Origin: Nitrospirota bacterium
GTDB taxonomy: Bacteria > Nitrospirota > Thermodesulfovibrionia > Thermodesulfovibrionales > JdFR-85
Direction of reading: 5' to 3'
Assembly (NCBI GenBank): GCA_015492645.1
Contig: WGER01000082.1
Location: forward strand, 61,155 to 125,154
Length of the DNA: 64,000 nt
Shown piece after piece: positions 17,688 through 26,530 of this stretch (within the stretch, counting starts at the first letter, position 1; the number at the start of each line of letters is the position of its first letter). Under the pieces are notes generated by a model. The model saw only the letters and a list, made by a program, of their open reading frames with translations. It did no database searches and was not told where the DNA came from. The position numbers and the translations under genes are program-made.

Positions 17688-19208
17688 ATGAGTGAAATGA
17701 CACAGAAGAGCCTTCTGGAAGGTAATGAGAGGCTTATCTTCGAGGCCCTTCCGACAGGCGTCTTCATTGTGGATGAGCAGAAGAGGGTTGTGGATATAAA
17801 TACACTTGCCCTTGACATTCTCAAGTATGTGAAGAGGGAGATTTTAGGAAGGGTCTGTCATGAATTCATATGTCCAAAAAAGGAGGGGGCCTGTCCTATA
17901 TTTGATAAAGGTGAGGAGGTGTACAACCTGGAGACAGTGATTATAAGGAAAGACGGGAAAAGGATACCTGTGTTGAAGAGTTGTCAGAAGGTGGAACTGG
18001 AGGGCAGGACTTATATCATTGAGGGATTTGTGGACATCTCAGAGAGAAAAAGGATAGAGGAGGAGAACCTGAAACTTCAGGAGCAGTTATTTCATTCCCA
18101 GAAGATGGAGGCGGTGGGCACCCTGGCAAGTGGGGTCGCCCATGAGTTCAAGAACATTCTTACCCCTATCTCTGGGTATGCAGAGTTCCTTGAGGAGATG
18201 GTGGAGGACCCTGAAGGAAAGATGTACTTGGATATAATCAAAGGGGCCGCAGAGAGGGGTGCCGAGATAGCGAATAAGATGCTCGGGTTTTCGAGAAAGA
18301 CACCCGTAGATCTGAGAAAGTTTAACTTCCGGTCTCTCATGGGTAATTTTGTAGGTCTCCTGAAGACAACTATCCCGAAGAACATAAGGCTCGATTTTCA
18401 TTACAGGACCAGGGTGAGAACAATATTTGGAGACCCCAGACTGATTGAGCAGGCCCTCATGAATATTGTAATAAATGCCTGTGAGGCGATGGCCGATGGT
18501 GGAGTGCTATCAATAGTGGTCGAAGATGTGGACAGACCCGCCTCATGTAAGTTCAGACAACTGGAACGATTTGTGAAGGTGGGCATCAGTGATACAGGCC
18601 ACGGGATGGATGAGGCAACAAAGGTAAAGATATTTGATCCATTCTTTACTACAAAACAAAGTGGTTCTGGACTGGGTTTGTACACCACCTATAACATAAT
18701 AGACAGACATGGTGGATGTATAACCGTCTACAGTGAAAAGGGAGTGGGGACAACCTTCAACATATACCTGCCTGTTTTAAAGAAGAAAGAGAAAAAGAGA
18801 AGAGAAGTCAAAGAACCTGTAGAGAGTGATGGGATAGGCAGACCCCTCGTGTTTGTGGTCGAAGACGAAAAGGAGATAAGAGATATGATAAGGATAACCC
18901 TTAGGAGGAGGGGCTTTGATGTGGTGGATGCCTCAAACCTGACAGAGGCGATGAAACTGTATGAGAGGATAAAAGACGAGATCGGCCTTGTCATTCTTGA
19001 TGTGGTACTTCCTGATGGTATGGGTACTGCACTGCTGAACCAGATCAGAAAGGAGAAGGGAGAGACACTCAGGGTGATCGTCGTATCTGGTTATCCAAAG
19101 GAGTTTAGCGAGATAAGAAAGATAATGAAATATGGAAGGATTGAGTACCTGCCCAAACCTTTTAAACCACAGACCCTTCTGAATATGGTCCTGTTGGGCC
19201 CAATGTGA
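17688..19208 (+). CDS. Hybrid sensor histidine kinase/response regulator
   Basis: 506 aa, cytoplasmic (no membrane segment). Order: PAS (about 12-115, with Cys residues in CHEFICPKKEGACPIFDKG), HisKA with the phospho-acceptor H-box SGVAHEFKNILTP (about 148-160), HATPase with N box (NIVINACEAM), G1 (DTGHGM) and G2 (GSGLGLYT), then a receiver domain (about 385-506) with DVVLPDG as phospho-Asp and the PKPFKP lysine. Such NtrB-like hybrids sense cytoplasmic signals; the Cys-rich PAS may bind a metal or heme, which is a guess. It lies just upstream of cstA and could act on it. Confidence 0.93.
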   Translation: MSEMTQKSLLEGNERLIFEALPTGVFIVDEQKRVVDINTLALDILKYVKREILGRVCHEFICPKKEGACPIFDKGEEVYNLETVIIRKDGKRIPVLKSCQKVELEGRTYIIEGFVDISERKRIEEENLKLQEQLFHSQKMEAVGTLASGVAHEFKNILTPISGYAEFLEEMVEDPEGKMYLDIIKGAAERGAEIANKMLGFSRKTPVDLRKFNFRSLMGNFVGLLKTTIPKNIRLDFHYRTRVRTIFGDPRLIEQALMNIVINACEAMADGGVLSIVVEDVDRPASCKFRQLERFVKVGISDTGHGMDEATKVKIFDPFFTTKQSGSGLGLYTTYNIIDRHGGCITVYSEKGVGTTFNIYLPVLKKKEKKRREVKEPVESDGIGRPLVFVVEDEKEIRDMIRITLRRRGFDVVDASNLTEAMKLYERIKDEIGLVILDVVLPDGMGTALLNQIRKEKGETLRVIVVSGYPKEFSEIRKIMKYGRIEYLPKPFKPQTLLNMVLLGPM

Positions 19209-19360
19209 GTATAATCTCTTTTTGAGGGCATGAGATATTCAGCATACACTATCACAGGGCAAGCCTCATGTTTAACCCAAATACAAATTTCGGGTGCGGG
19301 GGTTGAATTTGCTAAGAGAATACGGTTAATAGTGGCGAGGATTACCTCAAGTTATTCGAC

Positions 19361-19645
19361 AGGACTGGTTCGGACACAAAGAGGCAAAAGGCGATAGGCG
19401 ATGGGCAATAGGCAGCACTGCCTGTCTCTTCAATCCCTTTTCATCCCATGGTTGACCCTTCTTACATTGGGCACGGCAGTATCGCTGAACTGAACTCTGA
19501 AGTCAGAGGATCTTCTGACCTCTGACTTCAGAGTTCTGATTTCTGTCTTTCGGCAGAGGGCACCCAGAAGAATCGTGGATTTTTCTGGGCAGGAACTCCC
19601 ACCACCTGTAATGTCTTTTTGACTAAAGCCAACGGCAATCTACGG
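19361..19645 (+). repeat. Dispersed intergenic repeat with a 17-bp perfect hairpin, in a 528-base gap
   Basis: The gap 19209-19736 has no gene. It holds, in order: the GGTTCGGACA module and AATAGGC short repeats ending GGCAGCACTGCC (19410-19421), as at 35708 and 43800; a perfect hairpin AACTCTGAAGTCAGAGG/CCTCTGACTTCAGAGTT (19493-19509, 19519-19535) whose counterpart is near 44010-44075; the CCCAGAAGAATC/GATTTTTCTGGG hairpin; and the end ...GGCAATCTACGG at 19645. The other outer end is missing, so this is a truncated copy. Bases 19209-19360 show nothing recognisable. Confidence 0.6.
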
Positions 19646-19722
19646 AAAAGTATGCCTCTTGATAGTTTTGAACAAAAAGGAAGATAATATTTAACAACCC
19701 TTTCTGGCTAACGGAGATGCTT

Positions 19723-19728
19723 TATAAT
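19723..19728 (+). promoter_or_regulatory. -10 box of cstA (leaderless type)
   Basis: TATAAT with 8 bases (AAAGAGAG) before the ATG at 19737. GAGAG is at most a weak SD. Confidence 0.5.
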
Positions 19729-19736
19729 AAAGAGAG

Positions 19737-21476
19737 ATGAATGTTACCCTGTTGCTGATAGGTGGTGTTGTCCTTTATGCCTTCCTGTACAGGTCCTATG
19801 GGAGGTATCTACAGAGGTCTGTAGTCGGCAGGCCCGAAAGGGATGTTCCCTCCAGGAGGCTTTACGACGGGGTGGACTTCGTACCTGCCAACCGATATGT
19901 CCTCTTCGGACACCACTTCGCCTCTGTTGCAGGTGCAGCCCCAATAGTGGGACCTGCTATAGCCCTGATATGGGGGTGGCTTCCCGCCCTTCTCTGGATA
20001 TGGGTTGGTAATATCTTCATCGGTGCGGTACACGATTATCTATCCCTGATGTCCTCAGTACGACATGACGGCCATTCAATCCAGTGGATTGCCGGCAGGA
20101 TAATAAGACGGAGGACAGGCTACGCCTTTGCCCTGTTCATCTTCTTTGTCCTTATACTGGTGGTAGCAGCCTTCTCAGCGGTCCTCGGAAACCTCTATAT
20201 CAAACAGCCGGCCGTTCCAACAGCCTATCTATTCAAGATAGGAGCCGCCCTGCTGCTCGGGATATTGCTCTACAGGTTAAGGGTTGACCTGAAGATAGCA
20301 ACACTGATAGGCATCACCCTGCTTCTGGCCTCAATCCTGCTGGGAAAACAACTGCCCATCAGGACCACCTACCACGTCTGGCTCATGGTATTTTTTGTGT
20401 ACATAATAGTGGCCTCATCAATACCCGTGAATATACTGCTCCAGCCAAGGGACTACCTGAATGCCTGGCTCCTTCTTGGTGGTCTCATCCTGGGAGGTCT
20501 GGCTGTACTGCTCTCCTTCCAGAGGGTTACCATCCCTGCCTTTACCGTCTTTTCAGCACCTGTCATCTCTGGCAAGCCAACACCGTTCTGGCCTGTTATA
20601 CCGTTGATCATAGCCTGTGGCTCACTGTCAGGTTTCCACTCCATAGTAGCCTCTGGAACCACCTCAAAGCAGATCTCACGGGAGGAAGATGGACTCTTCA
20701 TAGGTTATGGAGGCATGCTGACAGAGGGGTTCCTTTCAACCCTGGTTGTGGTAACAATAAGTGCCTATGGATTCAGCGTGATACCACCTGAGCAGGCAGT
20801 TCAGTTGAAGTCTTCTGTACAGGCCTTTGCTGGTGGTTATCTGGATGCTGTAAAAGGGGCGGGAGGTCCAATCGGCATCTTCTCAAAGGCCTATGGTGAG
20901 GTGACGAACAGGGTACTCCATCTTCCGAGGGAGATAATGGTGATAGTCGCCTCAATGTGGGTCGCCTCCTTTGCGATGACCACCCTGGATACCACGAACC
21001 GTCTTGCCAGATACACCTTCTCCGAACTGCTTGAGCCCCTGAGAAAGCCGATGCCTGAACTGTATAGGAGGCTCTCAAACCGCTGGATTTCATCCACAGT
21101 GCCTGCCTTTATAGGTATAGGCCTTGCCTGGACAGGTGCCTGGAATGTCCTCTGGCCTGCCTTTGGGGGAGCAAACCAGATGCTCGCATCAGTGGCCATG
21201 ATGACCGTGGCAGCATGGACAATAAGGGTCCAGAAGGCACGGGGCCTAAACATCCTCATACCGGCACTCTTTCTCTGGCTCACTGTCACCCTGGCCATGC
21301 TATGGTATCTCTTTGTGGCTGTACCGGAGTTCTATCTGAAGAATCCGATACAGGCCGTGGTCCTTGCTATAATGGCCCTGGTTATGGTCTTTCTCAATGT
21401 CTTACTCATCTATGACTTCTTCAGACCCACAGCCAGGACTGTGGAGGAGGGCCTGAGGGGTGGGGTGGTTAAATAA
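19737..21476 (+). CDS. cstA: CstA-family membrane transporter (carbon starvation protein A)
   Basis: 579 aa with about 14 to 16 membrane segments. CstA signatures: YGRYLQRSVVG near the N terminus, DFVPANRYVLFGHHFASVAGAAPIVGPA (about 48-75), SGFHSIVASGTTSKQI and MTTLDTTNRLARY. Known members import peptides or pyruvate at the cytoplasmic membrane. It heads a four-gene run, and each following gene overlaps the one before, including an ArsA-type ATPase. That partner is not known to me for CstA. Confidence 0.93.
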   Translation: MNVTLLLIGGVVLYAFLYRSYGRYLQRSVVGRPERDVPSRRLYDGVDFVPANRYVLFGHHFASVAGAAPIVGPAIALIWGWLPALLWIWVGNIFIGAVHDYLSLMSSVRHDGHSIQWIAGRIIRRRTGYAFALFIFFVLILVVAAFSAVLGNLYIKQPAVPTAYLFKIGAALLLGILLYRLRVDLKIATLIGITLLLASILLGKQLPIRTTYHVWLMVFFVYIIVASSIPVNILLQPRDYLNAWLLLGGLILGGLAVLLSFQRVTIPAFTVFSAPVISGKPTPFWPVIPLIIACGSLSGFHSIVASGTTSKQISREEDGLFIGYGGMLTEGFLSTLVVVTISAYGFSVIPPEQAVQLKSSVQAFAGGYLDAVKGAGGPIGIFSKAYGEVTNRVLHLPREIMVIVASMWVASFAMTTLDTTNRLARYTFSELLEPLRKPMPELYRRLSNRWISSTVPAFIGIGLAWTGAWNVLWPAFGGANQMLASVAMMTVAAWTIRVQKARGLNILIPALFLWLTVTLAMLWYLFVAVPEFYLKNPIQAVVLAIMALVMVFLNVLLIYDFFRPTARTVEEGLRGGVVK

Positions 21477-21723
21477 TATCCTTGACTTCTTCAGGGGTTT
21501 TTTCAGTTCAGGCACCTCAGTTGTCGAGGAAGAGTTGAAGGAGATGGAGAACGCCTTTGCGGTGATCCTGCTTGGTGCACTGGTTGGCATACCCTCTCCC
21601 CCTTCCTACATCTCTGTAAAACTGCTCCCACACATGGAGAGGGAGATCCTCATCATGTTCTCAAGGAGTGTCCCATCTGAAGACATTCTTGCCCACTGGT
21701 TCAGCACCCTTGAGTTTGGATGA
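21460..21723 (+). CDS. Small protein of unknown function between cstA and the ArsA-type ATPase
   Basis: 87 aa, not recognised. GTG start, overlapping the cstA end by 17 bases; the ATPase start overlaps its TGA (ATGA). Residues 1-16 are amphipathic (WLNNILDFFRGFF), 17-30 acidic (VVEEELKEME), then a moderately hydrophobic stretch AVILLGALVGIPSPPSYISVKLLP. It might be a peripheral membrane subunit or adaptor. The tight overlaps on both sides argue that it is a real gene. Confidence 0.7.
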   Translation: MGWLNNILDFFRGFFSSGTSVVEEELKEMENAFAVILLGALVGIPSPPSYISVKLLPHMEREILIMFSRSVPSEDILAHWFSTLEFG

Positions 21724-22664
21724 CAGAGGTCTTCTTCTTCATCGGTAAGGGAGGCGTTGGAAAGACCACTCTATCCTCTGCCCTCTCCTTTTACCTCGCC
21801 GAGCAGGGCAACCCGACCCTCCTTGTCTCACTTGACCCTGCCCACAACCTCTTTGACTTTTTCGATCTGGAGCCGGTTAAAGGACCCTTCAGAATAAAGG
21901 AGGACCTCTGGATCCTTGAGATAGATGAAGAGGAACAGATAAGAGATGCCTTGAAAGAGGTGACAGAGAGGATGAAACAGACATACAGGCATCTGCAGAT
22001 CCTGAACCTGGAGGGGATGTTTGATGTGCTGAAGTACTCACCAGGGATGCTGGAGCATGCCCTGCTCGTCGCCCTTGATGAGACACTCAGGCAATGGAAA
22101 GGGCGGGTTAGATACTTTGTGGTTGATACACCTCCCACAGGCCTTGCCATGAGACTGTTTGGACTCCCACGGGTCAGTATGCTCTGGCTAAAGAAACTGA
22201 GGGAACTGAGGAGAAAGATACTGAAAAGGAGGGATGAGATAACCTCTGTAAGGGGGAAGTCATATCTGGGCGAGGATGTAAGCACTGAAGAGGATGAAGA
22301 CCCTGTAATGCTGGAACTCCTGAGCCAGTATGAGGTGGCAGAAGAAATGGATTCCCTGCTTAGGGACAGGAACCGCTCTCGTAAGAGCCTCGTGGTAAAT
22401 CATGAGGAACTCTCGATGAGGGAGGCGATAATGATTGCTGAGGAGTTCAGGACCTTAGGGCTCGGCATAGACCTTGTAGTGTACAACAAGGCCGCTGCAG
22501 GGGTTCCAAGACAGGACATCCATACAAGACTCAGGGACCTCACAGAAGAGGCAGAACACCTTGAACTGCCCCATTTCGGTAATATGGAATCACTGAGGGC
22601 CCGCCTCTCACAGGTGGGAGGGACCCTCGCAGAGAAACTCCTCAGAGATGGCATTCAGCACTGA
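21720..22664 (+). CDS. ArsA/Get3-type ATPase
   Basis: 314 aa, a single ArsA half. Deviant P-loop GKGGVGKTT (residues 9-17), switch regions SLDPAHNLFDFF and DTPPTGLAMRLFGLP, and the adenine-binding VVYNKAA region are present. In Get3 and ArsA such ATPases insert tail-anchored proteins or energise arsenite export. No arsenical pump or ars regulator is nearby, and no Cys pair for arsenite is evident. In this operon it more likely serves CstA or the two unknown membrane-linked proteins. Function unproven. Confidence 0.85.
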   Translation: MTEVFFFIGKGGVGKTTLSSALSFYLAEQGNPTLLVSLDPAHNLFDFFDLEPVKGPFRIKEDLWILEIDEEEQIRDALKEVTERMKQTYRHLQILNLEGMFDVLKYSPGMLEHALLVALDETLRQWKGRVRYFVVDTPPTGLAMRLFGLPRVSMLWLKKLRELRRKILKRRDEITSVRGKSYLGEDVSTEEDEDPVMLELLSQYEVAEEMDSLLRDRNRSRKSLVVNHEELSMREAIMIAEEFRTLGLGIDLVVYNKAAAGVPRQDIHTRLRDLTEEAEHLELPHFGNMESLRARLSQVGGTLAEKLLRDGIQH

Positions 22665-23283
22665 GTGGTTCATACTCCTTTTCGTCATCAGTCTGATCCT
22701 CGTATGGGGCTATCACTGGGGAGTCAAGACGAACAGGGCCCTTATGAGTGAGGTAGCCGCTGTCCTTGAAGAGGCGCTGACCCCGGAGTGTAAGGAGTAC
22801 ACACTGCTGGGAGGGGTGATCGGATTTCGGGCGAGATACGAGACAGAAAAGGCAGGCACAGTAAGGGCACTATTCACCACCCTGCCAAGACAGAGCCTCC
22901 TTTATCTGCCGGTGAGCCTTATGATGGGGCAGACAGACCGTCTTGAAGTCCTCTTCACGCCTTCAGGCAGGCCCAGAGGTCTTGTCCTGATGAGCACCAC
23001 ACTGCCAGGGCGTCAGAAGGCGAGACTCCTTCAGGGCAGGTGGTCTGAACCGAAAAAAATCACCATTAACGGAAGGGCATTCCTCTACTCCTCACATACA
23101 GACACTCCGGGTTCAGAAATCATCTCTCTCCTGTCCGGTCTCCGGTCAGTCAGGGATATTGAGTGTCTAACAGTCTCACCAGAAGAGGTATTTATAAGAC
23201 TCAGGACATCAAGAAAGAGACTCAATGACCTGAAGACATTACTGCAGGGGATGATTGTACACCTCCGAAGTGCAAGTTTTTAA
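22648..23283 (+). CDS. Membrane-anchored protein of unknown function
   Basis: 211 aa, not recognised. One N-terminal membrane helix (WFILLFVISLILVWGYHWGV) is followed by a soluble domain of about 185 aa that looks alpha/beta with a strand-rich middle (VRALFTTLPRQSLLYLPVSLMMGQTDRLEVLFTP). Probably faces the cytoplasm, given basic residues after the helix (KTNRALM). It overlaps the ATPase end by 17 bases and is the last gene of the cstA operon. Confidence 0.75.
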   Translation: MAFSTEWFILLFVISLILVWGYHWGVKTNRALMSEVAAVLEEALTPECKEYTLLGGVIGFRARYETEKAGTVRALFTTLPRQSLLYLPVSLMMGQTDRLEVLFTPSGRPRGLVLMSTTLPGRQKARLLQGRWSEPKKITINGRAFLYSSHTDTPGSEIISLLSGLRSVRDIECLTVSPEEVFIRLRTSRKRLNDLKTLLQGMIVHLRSASF

Positions 23284-23286
23284 CGA

Positions 23287-23697
23287 TCAGGTTACAGCCT
23301 TTTCAATCTGTTCTAAGAAGACCTTCACATCTTCCATCTTTGCCAGGATGGCATTGCATATGAAATCCTTCTGGACATTTTCATAATCGTGTGCAAGGAA
23401 GTTTCTGAAGCCTGCAATGCCTGCAAAATCATAGGCAAACTCGGGCTCAAGTATCCCGTTTTCACCAAGGATATCGATAGCATCGTGGTATGACTGGGGA
23501 GGCCTCAGGCCCTTATATCGTATAACCATCTCTGCCAGAGATATACAACTGTCTGCTACCAGGTATAGGTAATGAAGAATCGAACCTCTGTAGATAGGGT
23601 CAGTGTCAAACTTTTCAAGACAATCATTCTTTATTCTATCTATGATATTCAGGTATTGTCTGATCCTGGAAGCCTTATACAGTAGTCTCTCTCTCAT
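23287..23697 (-). CDS. hepT: HepT-like HEPN toxin
   Basis: 136 aa, DUF86/HEPN. The RNase motif Rx4-6H is seen as RNFLAHDY (about 104-111). In known HepT/MntA pairs, the HEPN protein is an RNase silenced when MntA adds AMP to the Tyr in this motif; the Tyr is present here. The start overlaps the upstream nucleotidyltransferase stop by 4 bases (ATGA). Confidence 0.85.
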   Translation of the reverse strand: MRERLLYKASRIRQYLNIIDRIKNDCLEKFDTDPIYRGSILHYLYLVADSCISLAEMVIRYKGLRPPQSYHDAIDILGENGILEPEFAYDFAGIAGFRNFLAHDYENVQKDFICNAILAKMEDVKVFLEQIEKAVT

Positions 23698-24068
23698 AGC
23701 CCTACCAGGGCCCTTCGTTGTGTCTTGAAGTCAATTGCTCTATGCAGTGTCAATGCCTCGTATTCTATTCTTCTTGAAGGATCTTTATCGTAAAGGAGTA
23801 CCCCCTTTGTAATAATTTCTTCGAGAAGTATCAGGTTTTTTGTGTTGTTCAGGACTACAAGGTCAATATCGCTTCTTTTGAGTGCACGGGCAAGTGCGGT
23901 GTGGAGTCTTATGTAAGTTTCGTGGGAGTAGGGGTCCATATAAACGGCAATATCAATGTCACTGATGGGCCCTTCAGACCCCCCTGCCATTGAGCCAAAG
24001 ATATAACCAAAGATAACCTCAGGGAATTCTCTAAAAACCCTTGGTATTTCGTTCCTGATTTCTTTCAT
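23694..24068 (-). CDS. mntA: MntA-like minimal nucleotidyltransferase antitoxin
   Basis: 124 aa. Pol-beta-type fold with GSMAGG-x5-DIDIAV (about 26-41), the GSx10DxD active site of minimal nucleotidyltransferases, and a third acid in SDIDLVVLN. With the HEPN gene it forms a HepT/MntA module. TAAAAT (TGA-TAAAAT, 24082-24077) is 8 bases before the ATG, with no SD, so it looks leaderless. Confidence 0.85.
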   Translation of the reverse strand: MKEIRNEIPRVFREFPEVIFGYIFGSMAGGSEGPISDIDIAVYMDPYSHETYIRLHTALARALKRSDIDLVVLNNTKNLILLEEIITKGVLLYDKDPSRRIEYEALTLHRAIDFKTQRRALVGL

Positions 24069-24128
24069 TGATGCCTATTTTATCATAAACATGGCAAATA
24101 TAAGACAACCTAACTCTGATGAAGGGAT

Positions 24129-24599
24129 TCAGGACCTGAGGGTGGCCTTAAGTCTCTGGGGTATTAAAAGCAGGTCAAGCCCGTCGAGGGGACTCTTGAC
24201 CACGATGTCTGCTGACATCATTGCCTCTACTGAACACCCCTCCTTCAGGATGACCGCCACTCCAATCTTCGCAACTCGGAGCATCCTTCTGTCGTTGTTG
24301 CCATTGCCCATTGCAAAGACTTTCTCCTTACCGAGTGCCTCCACATATCTTTCCTTCTGAAGGTCGTGGTCAGTGCCAGTGAGGATCTGTACCCTGCAGG
24401 GTATACCCTGGAGTTGAGACCTCGCTGTACCAAAGGTGTCCGCCGTGAGGATATGTATCTCAACACGCCCTGAAAGACTCTGGAGCCTTTCTCTCACACC
24501 CTCAAGAAGGACACCATCTTCCGACAGTGTTCCGGTAAAGTCAGAGACGAGGTGTTCTATTTCAACCAGACCAAAACCGGGTATCTCGACACTTATCAT
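24129..24599 (-). CDS. HAD-family phosphatase, soluble P-type-ATPase-like
   Basis: 156 aa. Motif I is DFTGTLSEDG (Asp nucleophile; Thr replaces the second Asp of DxDGT, as in P-type ATPases), motif II ILTADTFG, motif III/IV GNGNNDRRML. This matches the small stand-alone group related to P-type ATPase catalytic domains, of unknown substrate. Last gene of a four-gene overlapping operon; its ATG overlaps the stop of the phosphatase before it (ATGA). Confidence 0.8.
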   Translation of the reverse strand: MISVEIPGFGLVEIEHLVSDFTGTLSEDGVLLEGVRERLQSLSGRVEIHILTADTFGTARSQLQGIPCRVQILTGTDHDLQKERYVEALGKEKVFAMGNGNNDRRMLRVAKIGVAVILKEGCSVEAMMSADIVVKSPLDGLDLLLIPQRLKATLRS

Positions 24600-25249
24600 C
24601 TGAGAACCCCATCATATGGAACCAGGTTGAGCCTCCTGACAACTGGCCAGAGTGCATCTAAGGACCCAGGCTGGCCTGAGCCGTTGTGGTGGAGTTCTAT
24701 CAGGTTCAGACATCCGTAGTCCTGCTCTATCCTGAAGATATTCTCCAGAGGTATGTCCAGAAGGTGACAGAGGAGTACCCTGTTTACACCCCCATGAGAG
24801 ACCACTACAATATCCCCCTGCGTGACCTCCTCCAGTATCTCCTCTACGGCCCTCTTGACCCTGTCTCTCACATCAAGGGTACTCTCACCCTCTGGTGGCT
24901 TATACCTCAAAGGGTTGTTTCTCCACTTCTCAAACTCACGGGGATACCTCTGTTCGATCTCTTCAAGGCTCATCCCCTCCCACAGCCCAAAGTTCCTCTC
25001 TCTCAGGAGCGTCTTTTTCACCACCGGAACCCCGAGGGCCTCTGATATTATCTCTGCTGTCTCAGCGGCCCTCTTCAGGTCTGAAGAGTACACTGCCGGT
25101 CCGTTTACCCCCTCCCTTTTAAGGTAATCGGCAAGTGCCTCAATCTGACCCCTGCCCTTCTCGGATAGTGGAACATCGGTATGACCCTTGTATCTGAGTT
25201 CGTCACCGCCTACCGTATGTCCATGCCTCAGAAGGTAGAGCCTCCTCAT
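24596..25249 (-). CDS. Histidine phosphatase family protein
   Basis: 217 aa. N-terminal LLRHGHTVGG gives the phospho-histidine motif, followed by YSSDLKRAAETAE and VVSHGGVNRVLL with the second catalytic His. Family members include cobalamin phosphatase (CobC) and phosphoglycerate mutase-like phosphatases; the substrate cannot be read from this sequence and no cobalamin gene is nearby. ATGA overlap with the isochorismatase-like gene. Confidence 0.88.
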   Translation of the reverse strand: MRRLYLLRHGHTVGGDELRYKGHTDVPLSEKGRGQIEALADYLKREGVNGPAVYSSDLKRAAETAEIISEALGVPVVKKTLLRERNFGLWEGMSLEEIEQRYPREFEKWRNNPLRYKPPEGESTLDVRDRVKRAVEEILEEVTQGDIVVVSHGGVNRVLLCHLLDIPLENIFRIEQDYGCLNLIELHHNGSGQPGSLDALWPVVRRLNLVPYDGVLR

Positions 25250-25806
25250 TTTATCCTTCTGGACAGTAGCCTGAATTCCTCTGTCCCGGCCCTTTTAAGG
25301 ACCTGAAAGAGGACCGTTTCAGTACAGGTCACCACAGCACCAGCGGTCTGCATAATGTTCAATCCCACTTCCTTGTCCTCCAATTTCCTTGAGGTTACAG
25401 CATCCCTCACCACATGTACGTTATACCCCTCTTCAAGCAGATCGAGGCAGGTCTGTAGCACGCAGACATGAGTCTCCATGCCTGTAAGGATAACCTTCCT
25501 TTTTTGTAGCTCATTAAGTGCCCTTCTGAAGGTATCCTCATCCCAACAACTGAATGTAATTTTCTCCACGGGCCTCACATCCCTCAGTGATTCCCTCAGT
25601 TCCCCCACAGTGGGACCGAGCCCCTTTGGATATTGTTCTGTAAGGATTACAGGTATTTGATAGAGTCTTGCCATCTCAACGAGGTGGCCTACAGAGCGGA
25701 CCACCTTCTCCCTCTCCTCCATAACACTGGCGAGTCTCTCCTGGATATCAACAATAACCAGGACGGTCTCGGTCGGCTGGATTTTAAATCTACCAACCGC
25801 CTTCAA
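25246..25806 (-). CDS. Isochorismatase-like cysteine hydrolase
   Basis: About 186 aa. Catalytic Asp in VLVIVDIQERL, Lys region EKITFSCW, and the Cys nucleophile in ILTGMETHVCVLQTCLDLLEEGY. Members hydrolyse amides or vinyl ethers (nicotinamide, N-carbamoyl compounds, isochorismate). Start uncertain: the track uses TTG 25842; TTG 25806 follows GAGGAGG by about 11 bases and still overlaps the creatininase-like gene. Context with an amidohydrolase suggests amide cleavage. Confidence 0.8.
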   Translation of the reverse strand: MKAVGRFKIQPTETVLVIVDIQERLASVMEEREKVVRSVGHLVEMARLYQIPVILTEQYPKGLGPTVGELRESLRDVRPVEKITFSCWDEDTFRRALNELQKRKVILTGMETHVCVLQTCLDLLEEGYNVHVVRDAVTSRKLEDKEVGLNIMQTAGAVVTCTETVLFQVLKRAGTEEFRLLSRRIK

Positions 25807-26506
25807 GGAGATCGAGTACCTCCTCAACCTTTCTAAGGACAATCTCTATCACCCTCTCACCCTTCTCAGCAGAGGCCTTCGCCGGATTGCCCCATACACC
25901 ACCGGGCCAGTATCTGAGTTTCTCCCTCACCACAAGGGGTTTTGGGAAGGAGGGATATTCCTCCTCCGATGAGCCCTTCACCAGCATCGGTCTCAGGGCG
26001 AGCACCAGAGAGGTCTCTATCTCCCCTGCGTGGGAGTCGTTTTCTGTCTCTGCAATCTCGGCCAGTTCCCTTGAAAGCATCTCATAGGGACTCACCACGG
26101 CCACCCTTATATCCTCAAACTCCTCCACCAATTCCTCCGCCACCTCCTTCAGACAACTGATGTGAAGTCCTCCACCATGGCCGCTCAGGAGGAGAAAGCA
26201 CCTGAGCCCCTTTCTGTAGGCTTCCCTTAGTATGTCCCTCGTGAACCTACGGAGTGTTTCCGGGGAGAGGGTGATGGTGCCGGGGTGCTGACGGGTTGAG
26301 GTGCAGACCCCATAGTGGAGGGGAGGAGCCACAAACACATCCCTCTTTAACCTCCTCAGGATCTCCACCGGGATTAGGGTATCGGTGCTCAGTGGCAGGT
26401 GTCTTCCGTGCTCCTCAACAGTGCCAAAGGGCAGAATCATCGTCCTTGTCCTGGTGAGGGCCTCCTTAAACTCCTCCATGGTAATCTCTTCCAGAAAAAT
26501 CGCCAT
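25790..26506 (-). CDS. Creatininase-family amidohydrolase
   Basis: 238 aa. Signature LPFGTVEEHGRHLPLSTD (metal ligands Glu, His, Asp), PPLHYGVCTSTRQHPGTI, LLSGHGGG and NDSHAGEIETS fit the creatininase family. Members cleave cyclic or formyl amides (creatinine, the archaeal riboflavin/F420 formamide ArfB). First gene of the operon; extended -10 TGA-TATAAT ends 8 bases before its ATG. Confidence 0.86.
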   Translation of the reverse strand: MAIFLEEITMEEFKEALTRTRTMILPFGTVEEHGRHLPLSTDTLIPVEILRRLKRDVFVAPPLHYGVCTSTRQHPGTITLSPETLRRFTRDILREAYRKGLRCFLLLSGHGGGLHISCLKEVAEELVEEFEDIRVAVVSPYEMLSRELAEIAETENDSHAGEIETSLVLALRPMLVKGSSEEEYPSFPKPLVVREKLRYWPGGVWGNPAKASAEKGERVIEIVLRKVEEVLDLLEGGW

Positions 26507-26514
26507 AGGTGTTT

Positions 26515-26523
26515 ATTATATCA
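26515..26523 (-). promoter_or_regulatory. Extended -10 box of the creatininase-like operon (leaderless type)
   Basis: TGATATAAT (26523-26515), then 8 bases and ATG 26506; no SD. Confidence 0.5.
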
Positions 26524-26530
26524 GATTCCC

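Noticed and set aside
21720-22664. Arsenite-resistance role for the ArsA-type ATPase.
   Set aside because: No ArsB/Acr3, ArsR or ArsC nearby and no obvious arsenite-binding Cys cluster; genetic linkage is to cstA.
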